Shown: positions 7,305 to 15,280, counted from the stretch's first letter. The stretch is 19,599 nucleotides of DNA from Duncaniella sp. (GCF_029054785.1 NZ_JAIDEN010000062.1:1-19599), one strand, 5' to 3'. Numbers and translations: made by a program. Notes: generated by a model not told the origin, from the sequence alone.

Positions 7305-8204
7305 ATGAATCAACGAGAAAAAACCATCTTCAGAGTTACCTTTATCGGCTCGATGGTAAATGCTGTTCTTATTGTCCTGAAATTGGTTGCCGGTGTGTTG
7401 GGCAAAAGTTCTGCCCTCATAGCAGACGGCGTCCATTCTCTCACGGACTTCATCACTGATGTCATTGTCCTTATCTTCGTAAAATTGTCAGGTAAGCCGA
7501 AGGATAAGGTCCACAGCTATGGTCACGGCAAGTTTGAAACGCTTGCCACATTGATAATAGGCGTTTTCCTGACACTGGCCGGTATCGGGTTATTTATCAG
7601 CGGTGGCAAGAAAATCATATCGTGCTTTTATGGAGTTGTGCTCCCTGAACCGACATGGCTCGCATTTGCAGTTGCCTCTGCCTCCATCATTGTTAAGGAG
7701 ATACTATACCGTTACACGGTAAAGGTGGGAACGGAGGTCAGATCTGACGCTACCATAGCCAATGCATGGCACCACCGCAGCGATGCCATCTCCTCATTGG
7801 GGACAATGATCGGTATTGGAGGTGCTATCATATTAGGTGACAGATGGCGCATTCTTGACCCCTTGGCGGCTGTACTCGTAAGCGTATTCATCATCAAGTC
7901 CGGTTATGATATTATCAGGCCTTCAATAAATGAGCTGCTTGAAGTAGCGCTACCTGAAAAGCAGTGCACCGAGATCTCAGAACTGATTAATTCTGTGAAT
8001 GGCGTCAAGGGATTCCACAATTTGCGTACAAGAAAAATCGGGAATGCCATAGCAATCGACGTTCACGTAAAGATGGATGGCAAACTGCTTTTGGAGGAAG
8101 CTCATGACATAGCGACCCTGATTGAGAAAAAAATACGCGACCAATTCGGCAAAGAGAGTATCATAAATATTCACATGGAGCCTCAGAAACGTCCTCTTAG
8201 ATGA
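7305..8204 (+). CDS. Cation diffusion facilitator (CDF) family transporter
   Basis: A 299-residue inner-membrane proton/metal antiporter that exports divalent cations (Zn, Fe, Mn or Co type). It has six predicted membrane helices (about residues 10-210) and a cytosolic ferredoxin-like C-terminal domain (about 215-295). Metal-site residues are visible: DGVHSLTD in helix 2 (Asp41, His44, Asp48) and HHRSD in helix 5 (His156, Asp160), each giving an HxxxD arrangement, plus the conserved YGHGKFETLATL segment (72-83). The C-terminal domain ends in the family-like NIHMEP. Base composition looks lower in G+C than the flanks (28 G+C in the 60 bases at 7681-7740, against 38 in 16381-16440), with more AT-ending codons, so it may be of separate origin. 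Metal specificity is not determined. Confidence 0.92.
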   Translation: MNQREKTIFRVTFIGSMVNAVLIVLKLVAGVLGKSSALIADGVHSLTDFITDVIVLIFVKLSGKPKDKVHSYGHGKFETLATLIIGVFLTLAGIGLFISGGKKIISCFYGVVLPEPTWLAFAVASASIIVKEILYRYTVKVGTEVRSDATIANAWHHRSDAISSLGTMIGIGGAIILGDRWRILDPLAAVLVSVFIIKSGYDIIRPSINELLEVALPEKQCTEISELINSVNGVKGFHNLRTRKIGNAIAIDVHVKMDGKLLLEEAHDIATLIEKKIRDQFGKESIINIHMEPQKRPLR

Positions 8205-8239
8205 CCAATTCAAGAAGAAACTTGTAATCCTCCGGAGTT

Positions 8240-9535
8240 TCAGATGTTCTCAATCTCTTCCAACCCCTTCAGGTCGGCGATCAGGAAATTGCTGCCTGCT
8301 ATCAGGATCATGTCGTCAGGTGAACTGACGGCGGAGGTTGCTGTCGCGAGGGCTTCATTGACGTCGGCGATCACGCTGCCTGTCAGACCGAACTGCGCGG
8401 CTTTTTCGGCAAGCGCATCAGCTTTCAGACCGCGCGGAACGGACGGCGCCGAGAAATAAAGCCGCTTTTCGCCCCCTATATCCGAAATCTTGCGCAGAAT
8501 GGCCGAAATGTCCTTGTCATTGACAAATCCGACAATCAGATGCACCGTTCCGGCCTTTCTCGCCGACAATTGGGCCGCGATATACTCCCAGCCACCGATA
8601 TTGTGACCCGTATCGCATACCGTCATTGGATCGCGGCGCAAAACCGTCCATCGGCCCATCAGGCCGGTGTCCTCGCAGACATGCGCGAAACCTTCTCTGA
8701 CAGCTTCGGATGAAATCCGGAAACCACTCTCCGACAGCACGTCAAGCACAGTGAGAATCGTGGCCGCATTCCTGATCTGACAGTCTCCGGCAAGCGCGCC
8801 TCGGATCTCGCCATAGCGGGTAGCGGGATAGACCATCATTCCGCCATCATGGTGCCCCTCGATCTCTTCGGCATATCTCAACGGCGCTCCTACGGCCTCT
8901 GCACGGCGTTCAAACACAGGCATGCACTCGGCCTGACGCTCTCCGATGACAACCGGAACACCCTCTTTGATGATTCCGGCCTTCTCGAAGGCGATCTTTT
9001 CCAAAGTGTCTCCAAGAAATGCCGTATGGTCCGGAGAAATATTAGTGATGACACTGGCAACGGGCGTGATGATATTCGTGCTGTCAAGCCGTCCGCCAAG
9101 ACCGGTCTCGATGACAGCCACATCTACTTTCTCACGGGCAAAATGCTCGAAAGCCATTGTAGAAGTAAGCTCGAAAAAGCTCGGACTCAGTTCTGACTTC
9201 CGCTCCTTCCACCGCTCGACGAAATCAACCACACGCTCATGAGGGATCTTCTGACCGTTGACCCTGATACGCTCACGGAAATCAAAAATGTGAGGCGAGG
9301 TGTAAAGTCCGGTCTTGTAGCCGGCTCTTGCAAGCACAGCGGCCAAAGTGTGGGCTGTCGACCCCTTGCCGTTGGTTCCGGCAATGTGGATGCAGGGATA
9401 CTCACGGTGCGGATTCCCGAACATATCGTCAAGCGCTATCGACGTGCCCAGGCCCGGCTTATAGGCCGAAGCCCCCTCGCGTTGAAACACAGGTAGAGAA
9501 TTAAACAGAAAATCAATGGCCTCCTGATAAGTCAT
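8240..9535 (-). CDS. folC: Bifunctional folylpolyglutamate synthase / dihydrofolate synthase
   Basis: A 431-residue cytosolic Mur-ligase-superfamily enzyme that adds glutamate to dihydropteroate and to folates. It shows the ATP-binding P-loop AGTNGKGSTAH (about residues 52-62), the conserved YTSPHIFDFRERIRVNG segment, ETGLGGRLDSTN with the omega-loop region, the NISPDHTAFLG motif, and a C-terminal ligand domain beginning near CDTGHNIGGW (the usual DGAHN, here DTGHN). The length is normal. It is convergent with the CDF gene (35-base gap, no clear terminator) and lies downstream of the chrA pair on the same strand with a 73-base AT-rich gap holding a direct repeat. Confidence 0.93.
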   Translation of the reverse strand: MTYQEAIDFLFNSLPVFQREGASAYKPGLGTSIALDDMFGNPHREYPCIHIAGTNGKGSTAHTLAAVLARAGYKTGLYTSPHIFDFRERIRVNGQKIPHERVVDFVERWKERKSELSPSFFELTSTMAFEHFAREKVDVAVIETGLGGRLDSTNIITPVASVITNISPDHTAFLGDTLEKIAFEKAGIIKEGVPVVIGERQAECMPVFERRAEAVGAPLRYAEEIEGHHDGGMMVYPATRYGEIRGALAGDCQIRNAATILTVLDVLSESGFRISSEAVREGFAHVCEDTGLMGRWTVLRRDPMTVCDTGHNIGGWEYIAAQLSARKAGTVHLIVGFVNDKDISAILRKISDIGGEKRLYFSAPSVPRGLKADALAEKAAQFGLTGSVIADVNEALATATSAVSSPDDMILIAGSNFLIADLKGLEEIENI

Positions 9536-9550
9536 GGCTGATATTGTGGT

Positions 9551-9583
9551 TAAACTATTACTTTAACTAAACTATTACTTTAA
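9551..9583. repeat. Two direct copies of a 16-bp sequence, period 17, upstream of folC
   Basis: TAAACTATTACTTTAA occurs at 9551-9566 and again identically at 9568-9583, with one base between. It lies 16 bases upstream of the folC start (minus strand) in a strongly AT-rich gap. It could be a regulator site or a slippage product. Confidence 0.75.
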
Positions 9584-9608
9584 ATATATAAATATACTGA
9601 GCGATCTG

Positions 9609-10178
9609 TCAATATATAATCCATCCGGCGACACCGGCGAGGCAGATGATCAGAATCGGATGGAATTTAAATTTGTAGACCATGAGGAAAGCCGCGACAC
9701 AGATAATGATGCTCCAGACAACCTGCGCGGTCTCCTCGCCGAAATTAGCCCCGTTCATAAGCAGAAGCGCGGCAGAGGCGATCAGACCTACAACCACAGG
9801 GCGCAACCCGGCAAAAATCCCTTTTACCACGATACTGTCTCTGTGGCGCCGTATCAGATGGCTGGTATAGGCCACAAGAAGAAACGACGGAAGCACCACG
9901 ACCAACGTGCAGATCAGCGAACCGATAATCCCGAACCAAGGCGATGAAAACGCCTGAGAGTATTCCGCAGGAGCCACATAGCCTATATAGGTCGCCGAGT
10001 TGATCCCGATCGGACCGGGAGTCATCTGCGAGATGGCCACGATGTCGGTGAACATCTGTTCCGAGATCCACCCCGGCCCTACGATCTCACGCTCGATCAG
10101 AGCCAGCATCGCATAACCGCCGCCAAATCCGAAAAGACCTATTTTCAGATAGGCCCAGATAAGTCTCAGATAGATCAT
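9609..10178 (-). CDS. ChrA-type chromate/oxyanion transporter, half-size (second of pair)
   Basis: A 189-residue membrane protein that is one half of a short-chain CHR-family transporter. It carries the family signatures FGFGGGYAMLALIEREIV near the N-terminus and SQMTPGPIGIN (about 50-60), then several hydrophobic helices and GLRPVVVGL. Short-chain CHR proteins normally work as a pair of paralogous genes, and here the start ATG overlaps the stop of the partner (ATGA at 10175-10178), so the two are almost certainly translationally coupled. The family exports chromate in characterised members, but in gut anaerobes the physiological substrate is generally unknown. Confidence 0.9.
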   Translation of the reverse strand: MIYLRLIWAYLKIGLFGFGGGYAMLALIEREIVGPGWISEQMFTDIVAISQMTPGPIGINSATYIGYVAPAEYSQAFSSPWFGIIGSLICTLVVVLPSFLLVAYTSHLIRRHRDSIVVKGIFAGLRPVVVGLIASAALLLMNGANFGEETAQVVWSIIICVAAFLMVYKFKFHPILIICLAGVAGWIIY

Positions 10179-10777
10179 AGCTTTTCATCCTCCTTTCTTA
10201 CGGTCTTTTCCTCGCTCCGCAAAGCCTTTACATTGCGCGAGAGCCACAGCCAACCGAAAAAGCCGCCGGCAACTATATAAAGTATAGGGTTGGAAACCAC
10301 CGGAAGTTTCGAGAAAATCAACAGCGCTACTCCGATCGGGATGATCGCCGTCTTCCACCCGATTTTGGCCGCTTTGGCCGAAGAGATGACGGGTGCGACG
10401 ATCAGCGCCACGACAGCCGGACGGATCCCCTTGAAAATGGCCGACAGTGTCGGATTGTTCTTGATCAGGTCTGGCGTAAGGAAAATGGCAATGCAGAGGA
10501 TGATCATGAATGAAGGCAGAATGCAACCGACAGCTGCGGCCAACGCACCTTTCATACCCCTGAGTTTGTCGCCGACCGCAACCGCGATGTTGACGGCAAG
10601 AATTCCCGGCAGAGACTGAGACACTGCTATGAGATCCAGAAACTCCTCTCGTTCTATCCAATGAAATTTGTCGACAACTTCCTTCTCTATAAGAGAAATC
10701 ATCGCCCAGCCACCCCCGAAAGTAAAGGTGCCAATCTTGAAAAAAGACAGAAACAGCTGAAAACAGATACTATTCAT
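10175..10777 (-). CDS. ChrA-type chromate/oxyanion transporter, half-size (first of pair)
   Basis: A 200-residue membrane protein, paralogous to its downstream neighbour. Motifs: FFKIGTFTFGGGWAMISLIE (about residues 11-30), SQSLPGILAVN in the position of the SQxTPGPxxxN signature, and GIRPAVVAL. The C-terminal tail is charged and cytosolic. I place the start at the ATG at 10777 rather than the in-frame TTG at 10783, because the ATG leaves the normal short N-terminus before the first helix. A TAATTTTG element lies 58 bases upstream. The gene diverges from frc, so the gap between them holds promoters in both directions. Confidence 0.88.
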   Translation of the reverse strand: MNSICFQLFLSFFKIGTFTFGGGWAMISLIEKEVVDKFHWIEREEFLDLIAVSQSLPGILAVNIAVAVGDKLRGMKGALAAAVGCILPSFMIILCIAIFLTPDLIKNNPTLSAIFKGIRPAVVALIVAPVISSAKAAKIGWKTAIIPIGVALLIFSKLPVVSNPILYIVAGGFFGWLWLSRNVKALRSEEKTVRKEDEKL

Positions 10778-10834
10778 TCCCAAAAAGTGTTAAACACAAT
10801 TCCGATAACGGACCCCTTGATCCGTTTCGACCGA

Positions 10835-10842
10835 CAAAATTA
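10835..10842 (-). promoter_or_regulatory. Putative -7 element for the chrA pair
   Basis: On the minus strand this reads TAATTTTG, an exact TAnnTTTG match; a TTTTTG lies about 23 bases further upstream, slightly longer than the usual spacing. Between it and the start, AACGGA (10807-10812) and TCCGTT (10821-10826) can form a small hairpin in the leader. Confidence 0.4.
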
Positions 10843-10984
10843 CAAATTAATTCCCTAATTGAAGTCAAAAATCAACTTTTCAGGCATCTCTGTGTTCTAT
10901 TAGTAAAGATTTATGGAAAATACACATAAACACACAAGGTTAAAACCAAAAATCATCTATTCTAAAAAAAACATACTTACTATT

Positions 10985-12292
10985 ATGAACACTGCCCCTT
11001 TACAAGGAATCAAGGTGATTGACTTCACCGAAGTTCAGTCAGGTCCTTCATGTACTCAGATGCTCGCATGGCTTGGTGCTGATGTAATCAAAATCGAACG
11101 TCCGGGAGTCGGCGATGCAACCCGTAAAGAACTCCAGTTCAATCCGGATCTTCCAAGTTACTACTTCCTTCAGCTCAACTCAGATAAAAAATCAATCGCT
11201 CTTGACGCCAAGACCCCCGACGGCAAGGCCATCCTTACAAAACTGATTCAGGAAGCCGACATGTTCGTCGAAAACCTCCATCCGGGAGCTATGGACAAAC
11301 TCGGTTTCAGCTGGGAAGAGGTCCACAAACTTAACCCCAAGTGTATCTACGGAACAATCAAGGGCTTCCCGGTATCCTCGAAATACAAAGACCTCAAGGC
11401 CTACGAACCGATCGCTCAGGTGACTGCCGCCGCGGCTTCCACCACCGGGTGGTATGAAGGCGAATACGACGTCCCGACCCAGAGCGGCGCGGCTCTCGGC
11501 GACTCCAACACCGGCATGCACCTGCTCATCGGCCTTCTCGCAGCTCTCCAGCAGCGCAACAAGACCGGCGAAGGCTGCTTCGTCTACCAGTCGATGCACA
11601 ATGCCTGTCTCAACCTCTGCCGTATCAAGACACGTGACCAGCTGACCCTCGACAAGATCGGTTATCTTACCCAGTTCCCGCAGTACCCCGACGGCAAATT
11701 CGGCGACTGTGTGCCTCGTTCAGGCAACATCGAAGGCGGCGGTGTCCTCGGATGGACCTACAAATGTAAACCCGCCGGCGACCTCGATTCAGCTATCGAC
11801 GCCAACAATTATGTCTACATCATCCTCCAGCGAGGCGAAAAGGAATTCAAGCTCGCCTGTCAGGGCTTCGGCTTTGAAGACTGGCTCACCAACCCGGATT
11901 TCGCCACTGCCGACGCCCGTGACAAACACAAGAATGAAATCTATCAGCGAATCGGTGCCTGGACTGCCGACAAGACCAAATTCGAGGTCACTGAAATCCT
12001 GTCGAAATACGGTGTGCCTGTCGGCCCTGTCCTCTCGACCAAGGAAGTCATGTCGGATCCGAGCCTCTATGACGGCAACACCCTTGTGAAGATCAACCAG
12101 GGCGGCGAGATCGGCGAATTCGTCACCGTAGGCTGTCCGTTCACCATGAGCAACTTCCAGCCGACTTATGGTCCCTGCCCCTCGCTCGGCGGAAACACCG
12201 ACGAAGTGCTCAAAGGCCTCGGCTACACCGATGACCAGATAGCATCCTTCGCCAAGAACGGCACAACCGCTCCTCTGCCAGAAAAGCAATAA
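10985..12292 (+). CDS. frc: Formyl-CoA:oxalate CoA-transferase (class III CoA-transferase)
   Basis: A 435-residue cytosolic enzyme that moves CoA from formyl-CoA to oxalate, giving oxalyl-CoA and formate. It aligns along its length with Oxalobacter Frc and E. coli YfdW as I recall them. The catalytic Asp is Asp173 in SGAALGDSNTGMHL, Gln18 in FTEVQSGP is kept, and LDKIGYLTQFPQYPDGKFGD closely follows YfdW. The start at 10985 gives the family's normal N-terminus (PLQGIKVIDF); the frame stays open 24 codons upstream, but those residues are Lys/His-rich leader. Odd points: the tetraglycine loop reads NIEGGGVLGW (248-257) where Frc and YfdW have NAGGGGQPGW, and the position of Frc Trp48 is Glu49. 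The next gene is oxc, so the assignment is firm, though relaxed CoA-donor use is possible. Confidence 0.93.
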   Translation: MNTAPLQGIKVIDFTEVQSGPSCTQMLAWLGADVIKIERPGVGDATRKELQFNPDLPSYYFLQLNSDKKSIALDAKTPDGKAILTKLIQEADMFVENLHPGAMDKLGFSWEEVHKLNPKCIYGTIKGFPVSSKYKDLKAYEPIAQVTAAAASTTGWYEGEYDVPTQSGAALGDSNTGMHLLIGLLAALQQRNKTGEGCFVYQSMHNACLNLCRIKTRDQLTLDKIGYLTQFPQYPDGKFGDCVPRSGNIEGGGVLGWTYKCKPAGDLDSAIDANNYVYIILQRGEKEFKLACQGFGFEDWLTNPDFATADARDKHKNEIYQRIGAWTADKTKFEVTEILSKYGVPVGPVLSTKEVMSDPSLYDGNTLVKINQGGEIGEFVTVGCPFTMSNFQPTYGPCPSLGGNTDEVLKGLGYTDDQIASFAKNGTTAPLPEKQ

Positions 12293-12320
12293 CCGCCATC
12301 ACGCTATCGGCAAAAATTCA

Positions 12321-12383
12321 AAAGAGGGGACAATTACCGATTGTCTTGTAGAAGCAAGTCCAATTGCTAATTGTCCCCTCTTT
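12321..12383 (+). promoter_or_regulatory. Long stem-loop between frc and oxc
   Basis: AAAGAGGGGACAATTA (12321-12336) pairs perfectly with TAATTGTCCCCTCTTT (12368-12383), a 16-bp stem enclosing a 31-base loop that can form a further weak ATTG/TTG-CAA/CAAT stem. It begins 28 bases after frc and ends 50 bases before the oxc start. No strong U-run follows, so it may be an attenuator, an mRNA processing or stabilising element, or a weak terminator. Confidence 0.7.
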
Positions 12384-12433
12384 CCGTTTTGCAACCGACT
12401 TTATCTGCAACCAACTTCAAAATCTGTTTTTAT

Positions 12434-14200
12434 ATGGCTACTACAACAACAAACAATACTCCCGCTGCTCCCTGTGGATGCCAGCCGAAAGCCGCGCCCC
12501 ACTATCCGGAACAGGTGACGGGTATGTACATACTCGCCAGAGCGCTTAAAAATGTCGGCATTGAAAACGTCTACGGTCTTGTCGGCATTCCAATCACCGA
12601 GGCCGCCTATCTCGTCCAGGGACAGGGCATCCGCTTTGTCGGCTTCCGCCACGAACAGCAGGCAGGCATGGCCGCCGCTACCGAAGGATTCCTGACCAAA
12701 AAGCCCGGAGTCCTGATGACTGTGTCGTCACTCGGCTTCATGAACGGTCTGACAGCCACGGCCAACGCCACTGTCAACTGCTACCCGATGATCCAGATTT
12801 CAGGCGCTTCCGATCCGACTATGGTCGACATGAACATGGGTACCTACGAACAGCTCGACCAGTTCAACACCGCCAAACCGCTTGTCAAGGCCGCATTCCG
12901 GTGCAGCCACGCCAAAGACATCCCCGCTGCCGTCAGCCGTGCCTACCGTGCAGCCGTGTCAGGCCGTCCGGGCGGTGTCTACATCGACATGACCACTCCG
13001 GCTCTCGGCGAGGTGATGGACCGCGAGGAGGCTGAAAAGCTCTTCTACCAGTCAGTCGACCTCTATTCGCCTGTGGCTCCCAATGCCGCAGCCGTTGACC
13101 GTGCGGTCGAGATTCTGACATCAGCCAAACGCCCGGCCATACTTCTCGGCAAAGGCGCGGCCTACGCCCAGGTCGATGAAAAGATCAAGACACTCATCGA
13201 GAAATACAACATCCCCTATCTGCCGATGTCAATGGCCAAGGGACTGATGCCCGACGCAGGACCTCTGAGCGCCCTGTCATGCCGTTCGACAATCATGGAA
13301 AAGGCCGACGTTGTCCTCGTGATCGGTGCCCGCCTCAACTGGATGCTCTCATTCGGCCGCGGCAAATGGAATCCCGACATGAAGTTCATCCAGCTCGATG
13401 TCGATCCCGAAGAGATGGATGTCAACGTCCCGATCGCCGCTCCCGTCGTGGGCGACATGGGCCTTGCGCTCGACGCCATTCTCGCAAAAATGGACGGCGC
13501 GAAGATGACGGCTGATCCCGAATGGATCACCTCGCTTCAGGCCGAAGCCAAAGAGAAAAACGCCAAGTTCGCCGCGCGACTCGAATCCACCAAGAGCCTG
13601 ATGCCTATGCACCACTGGACAGCCCTCGGAGTGATCAAGCCCATCATCGAGGCCAATCCGGACATCATCCTGGTCAACGAAGGCGCCAACACGCTTGACG
13701 ACACCCGCGACGCGATAGACATGTCGCTTCCGCGCCATCGTGTCGACTGCGCCACATGGGCCATCATGGGCATGGGCATGGGTTCGACCGTAGGCGCCGC
13801 CGTCGCCACAGGCAAGTCAGTCGTGGCCATCGAGGGTGACTCCGCATTCGGCTTCTCAGGCATGGATTTCTCGACCGCCTGCCGCTTCGGACTCCCTGTC
13901 ACAGTGGTCATTTTCAACAACGGAGGCATCTACAACGGCATCGGAGTCCCGATGGACAAGACATCCGACCCCGCTCCTACCACTCTTGACATCCATGCCC
14001 GTTACGACAAACTCGGAGAGGCTTTCGGCGCTCAGACCTACTACGTCCAGACCCCCGACGAACTTCAGAAAGCGCTGACTGAAAGCATCGCCAGCAAGAA
14101 ACCCTGTCTGATCGACGTGCAGCTCGCCGCCGACTCCGGCAAGGAATCCGGCCACATCGGCTATCTGAACCCCGCTCCCCTTCAGGACATCACTGTTTAA
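12434..14200 (+). CDS. oxc: Oxalyl-CoA decarboxylase (TPP-dependent)
   Basis: A 588-residue cytosolic enzyme that decarboxylates oxalyl-CoA to formyl-CoA and CO2 with thiamine diphosphate. It has the three-domain fold of the acetolactate-synthase-like family. Visible residues: the catalytic Glu74 in FRHEQ, Tyr138-Glu139 in GTYEQLDQ (the Oxc active-site Tyr-Glu pair), KGAAYAQ (240-246), IGARLNWML (297-305), the TPP/Mg motif GDSAFGFS (468-475) ending in NNGG (495-498), Tyr500, and Ser572 in DSGKESG, matching the C-terminal substrate-closing serine. I start at the ATG at 12434; the frame is open to 12371 but upstream residues are leader. An N-terminal extension of about 20 residues, Thr/Ala-rich with PCGCQP, precedes the usual start. 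It follows frc and precedes the AEC carrier, as in E. coli yfdW-yfdU-yfdV. Confidence 0.95.
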   Translation: MATTTTNNTPAAPCGCQPKAAPHYPEQVTGMYILARALKNVGIENVYGLVGIPITEAAYLVQGQGIRFVGFRHEQQAGMAAATEGFLTKKPGVLMTVSSLGFMNGLTATANATVNCYPMIQISGASDPTMVDMNMGTYEQLDQFNTAKPLVKAAFRCSHAKDIPAAVSRAYRAAVSGRPGGVYIDMTTPALGEVMDREEAEKLFYQSVDLYSPVAPNAAAVDRAVEILTSAKRPAILLGKGAAYAQVDEKIKTLIEKYNIPYLPMSMAKGLMPDAGPLSALSCRSTIMEKADVVLVIGARLNWMLSFGRGKWNPDMKFIQLDVDPEEMDVNVPIAAPVVGDMGLALDAILAKMDGAKMTADPEWITSLQAEAKEKNAKFAARLESTKSLMPMHHWTALGVIKPIIEANPDIILVNEGANTLDDTRDAIDMSLPRHRVDCATWAIMGMGMGSTVGAAVATGKSVVAIEGDSAFGFSGMDFSTACRFGLPVTVVIFNNGGIYNGIGVPMDKTSDPAPTTLDIHARYDKLGEAFGAQTYYVQTPDELQKALTESIASKKPCLIDVQLAADSGKESGHIGYLNPAPLQDITV

Positions 14201-14311
14201 AAACTTTTGACAGACTCAGACCCTCCGGGCAGGATTTCCGCCTGATGCGGAATCCATCCGGACGGTTTCTGATATTTTCCACTGATCACCTCAACTTCCA
14301 AACAACTATTT
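14201..14311 (+). promoter_or_regulatory. Spacer between oxc and the carrier gene with a bulged hairpin
   Basis: GGAT (14232-14235) and TCCGC (14237-14241) pair with GCGGA (14247-14251) and ATCC (14252-14255), a 9-bp stem with one bulged T and a CTGAT loop. There is no U-run directly after, so it is unlikely to be a full terminator. Confidence 0.4.
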
Positions 14312-15280
14312 ATGGAACACATTATTCTCTATGCCATAGTCCCTATCATCGTAGTGATGCTGGCCGGCTATATTTCAGGAAAGAAGGGGATATTCTCCGG
14401 CGAAGATGCCAAGAAGTTCAACAAGGTTGTGCTTGACTACGCCCTCCCCGCAGCCCTTTTCGTTTCCATCGTCCAGGCGACGCGCGAAATGCTCGCCCAT
14501 GACCTGAAACTGTCGCTCATCTCGCTCATAGGCATCATGCTTTGCTTCATGATCGTCTACTTCGTCTTCCTGATGTTCAAGAAAAACACCGGGGCCGATG
14601 CAGCGGTGTCAGCGCTTATCAGCGGTTCGCCGACAATCGGCTTCCTCGGATTTGCGGTTCTTGAGCCTATCTTCGGCACAACCCCGACCGTGGCTCTCGT
14701 GGTCGCAATCGTCGGCATCGTGGTGAACGCCGTCGGCATTCCTGTCGGTCTTTCGCTGCTGAACGCCTCTCTCGAAAAGCAGAATCCCGGTTCGGCGAAA
14801 AACAAGAGCGCATGGGCTCCTGTGATCCATGCCCTCGAACAGCCTGTGGCCTGGGCTCCGATCCTCGCGGTCGTGTGGGTGCTTGTCGGAATTCCCTGGC
14901 CTGACTGGGCAAGCCCGTCATTCACTCTGATCAAGGGCGCCAACGCCTCAATGGCCGTCTTCTCAGCCGGTATCACCCTCTCGGCCATCAAGATCTCCAT
15001 CAACTGGCAGGTCATCCTCGGCTCGATCCTCAAGATGGTCATGATGCCCGCCGTGCTGCTGATCATGGGTCTCATCTTCCACATGGACCCGCTTAACCTC
15101 AAGATGCTCGTTGTGGCCGGCGCTCTGCCTCCTGCATTCTCAGGCATCATCATCGCCGACGAGTATGACACTTATGTGGCCGAAGGCACCTCGTCGCTGA
15201 CCCTTTCAGTGATCCTCTTCATCGGTTTCTGTCCTCTCTGGTTGTGGATCACGGATCTCTGCATCGCCGGTACATTCTGA
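14312..15280 (+). CDS. AEC-family carrier, YfdV-like, candidate oxalate/formate transporter
   Basis: A 322-residue inner-membrane protein of the auxin efflux carrier (AEC) family, with about ten hydrophobic helices. It begins MEHIILYAIVPIIVVMLAGY, carries the typical loop KKGIFSGEDAKKFNKVVLDYALPA (residues 24-47, two overlapping pieces) and the broken-helix region SGSPTIGFLGFAVL (104-117), and a second half with ASMAVFSAGITLS (212-224). Position after frc and oxc matches yfdV in E. coli, whose product is also AEC-type. In this context import of oxalate, export of formate, or exchange of the two is the obvious inference, but known AEC members carry malate, malonate or other carboxylates and the substrate cannot be read from sequence. 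It is likely co-transcribed with oxc (111-base gap) and followed by a terminator-like hairpin. Confidence 0.85.
   Translation: MEHIILYAIVPIIVVMLAGYISGKKGIFSGEDAKKFNKVVLDYALPAALFVSIVQATREMLAHDLKLSLISLIGIMLCFMIVYFVFLMFKKNTGADAAVSALISGSPTIGFLGFAVLEPIFGTTPTVALVVAIVGIVVNAVGIPVGLSLLNASLEKQNPGSAKNKSAWAPVIHALEQPVAWAPILAVVWVLVGIPWPDWASPSFTLIKGANASMAVFSAGITLSAIKISINWQVILGSILKMVMMPAVLLIMGLIFHMDPLNLKMLVVAGALPPAFSGIIIADEYDTYVAEGTSSLTLSVILFIGFCPLWLWITDLCIAGTF

Noticed and set aside
10913..10984. N-terminal extension of frc from the ATG at 10913
   Set aside because: The 24 extra residues are Lys/His/Asn-rich leader sequence, whereas the ATG at 10985 gives the N-terminus conserved in Frc and YfdW.
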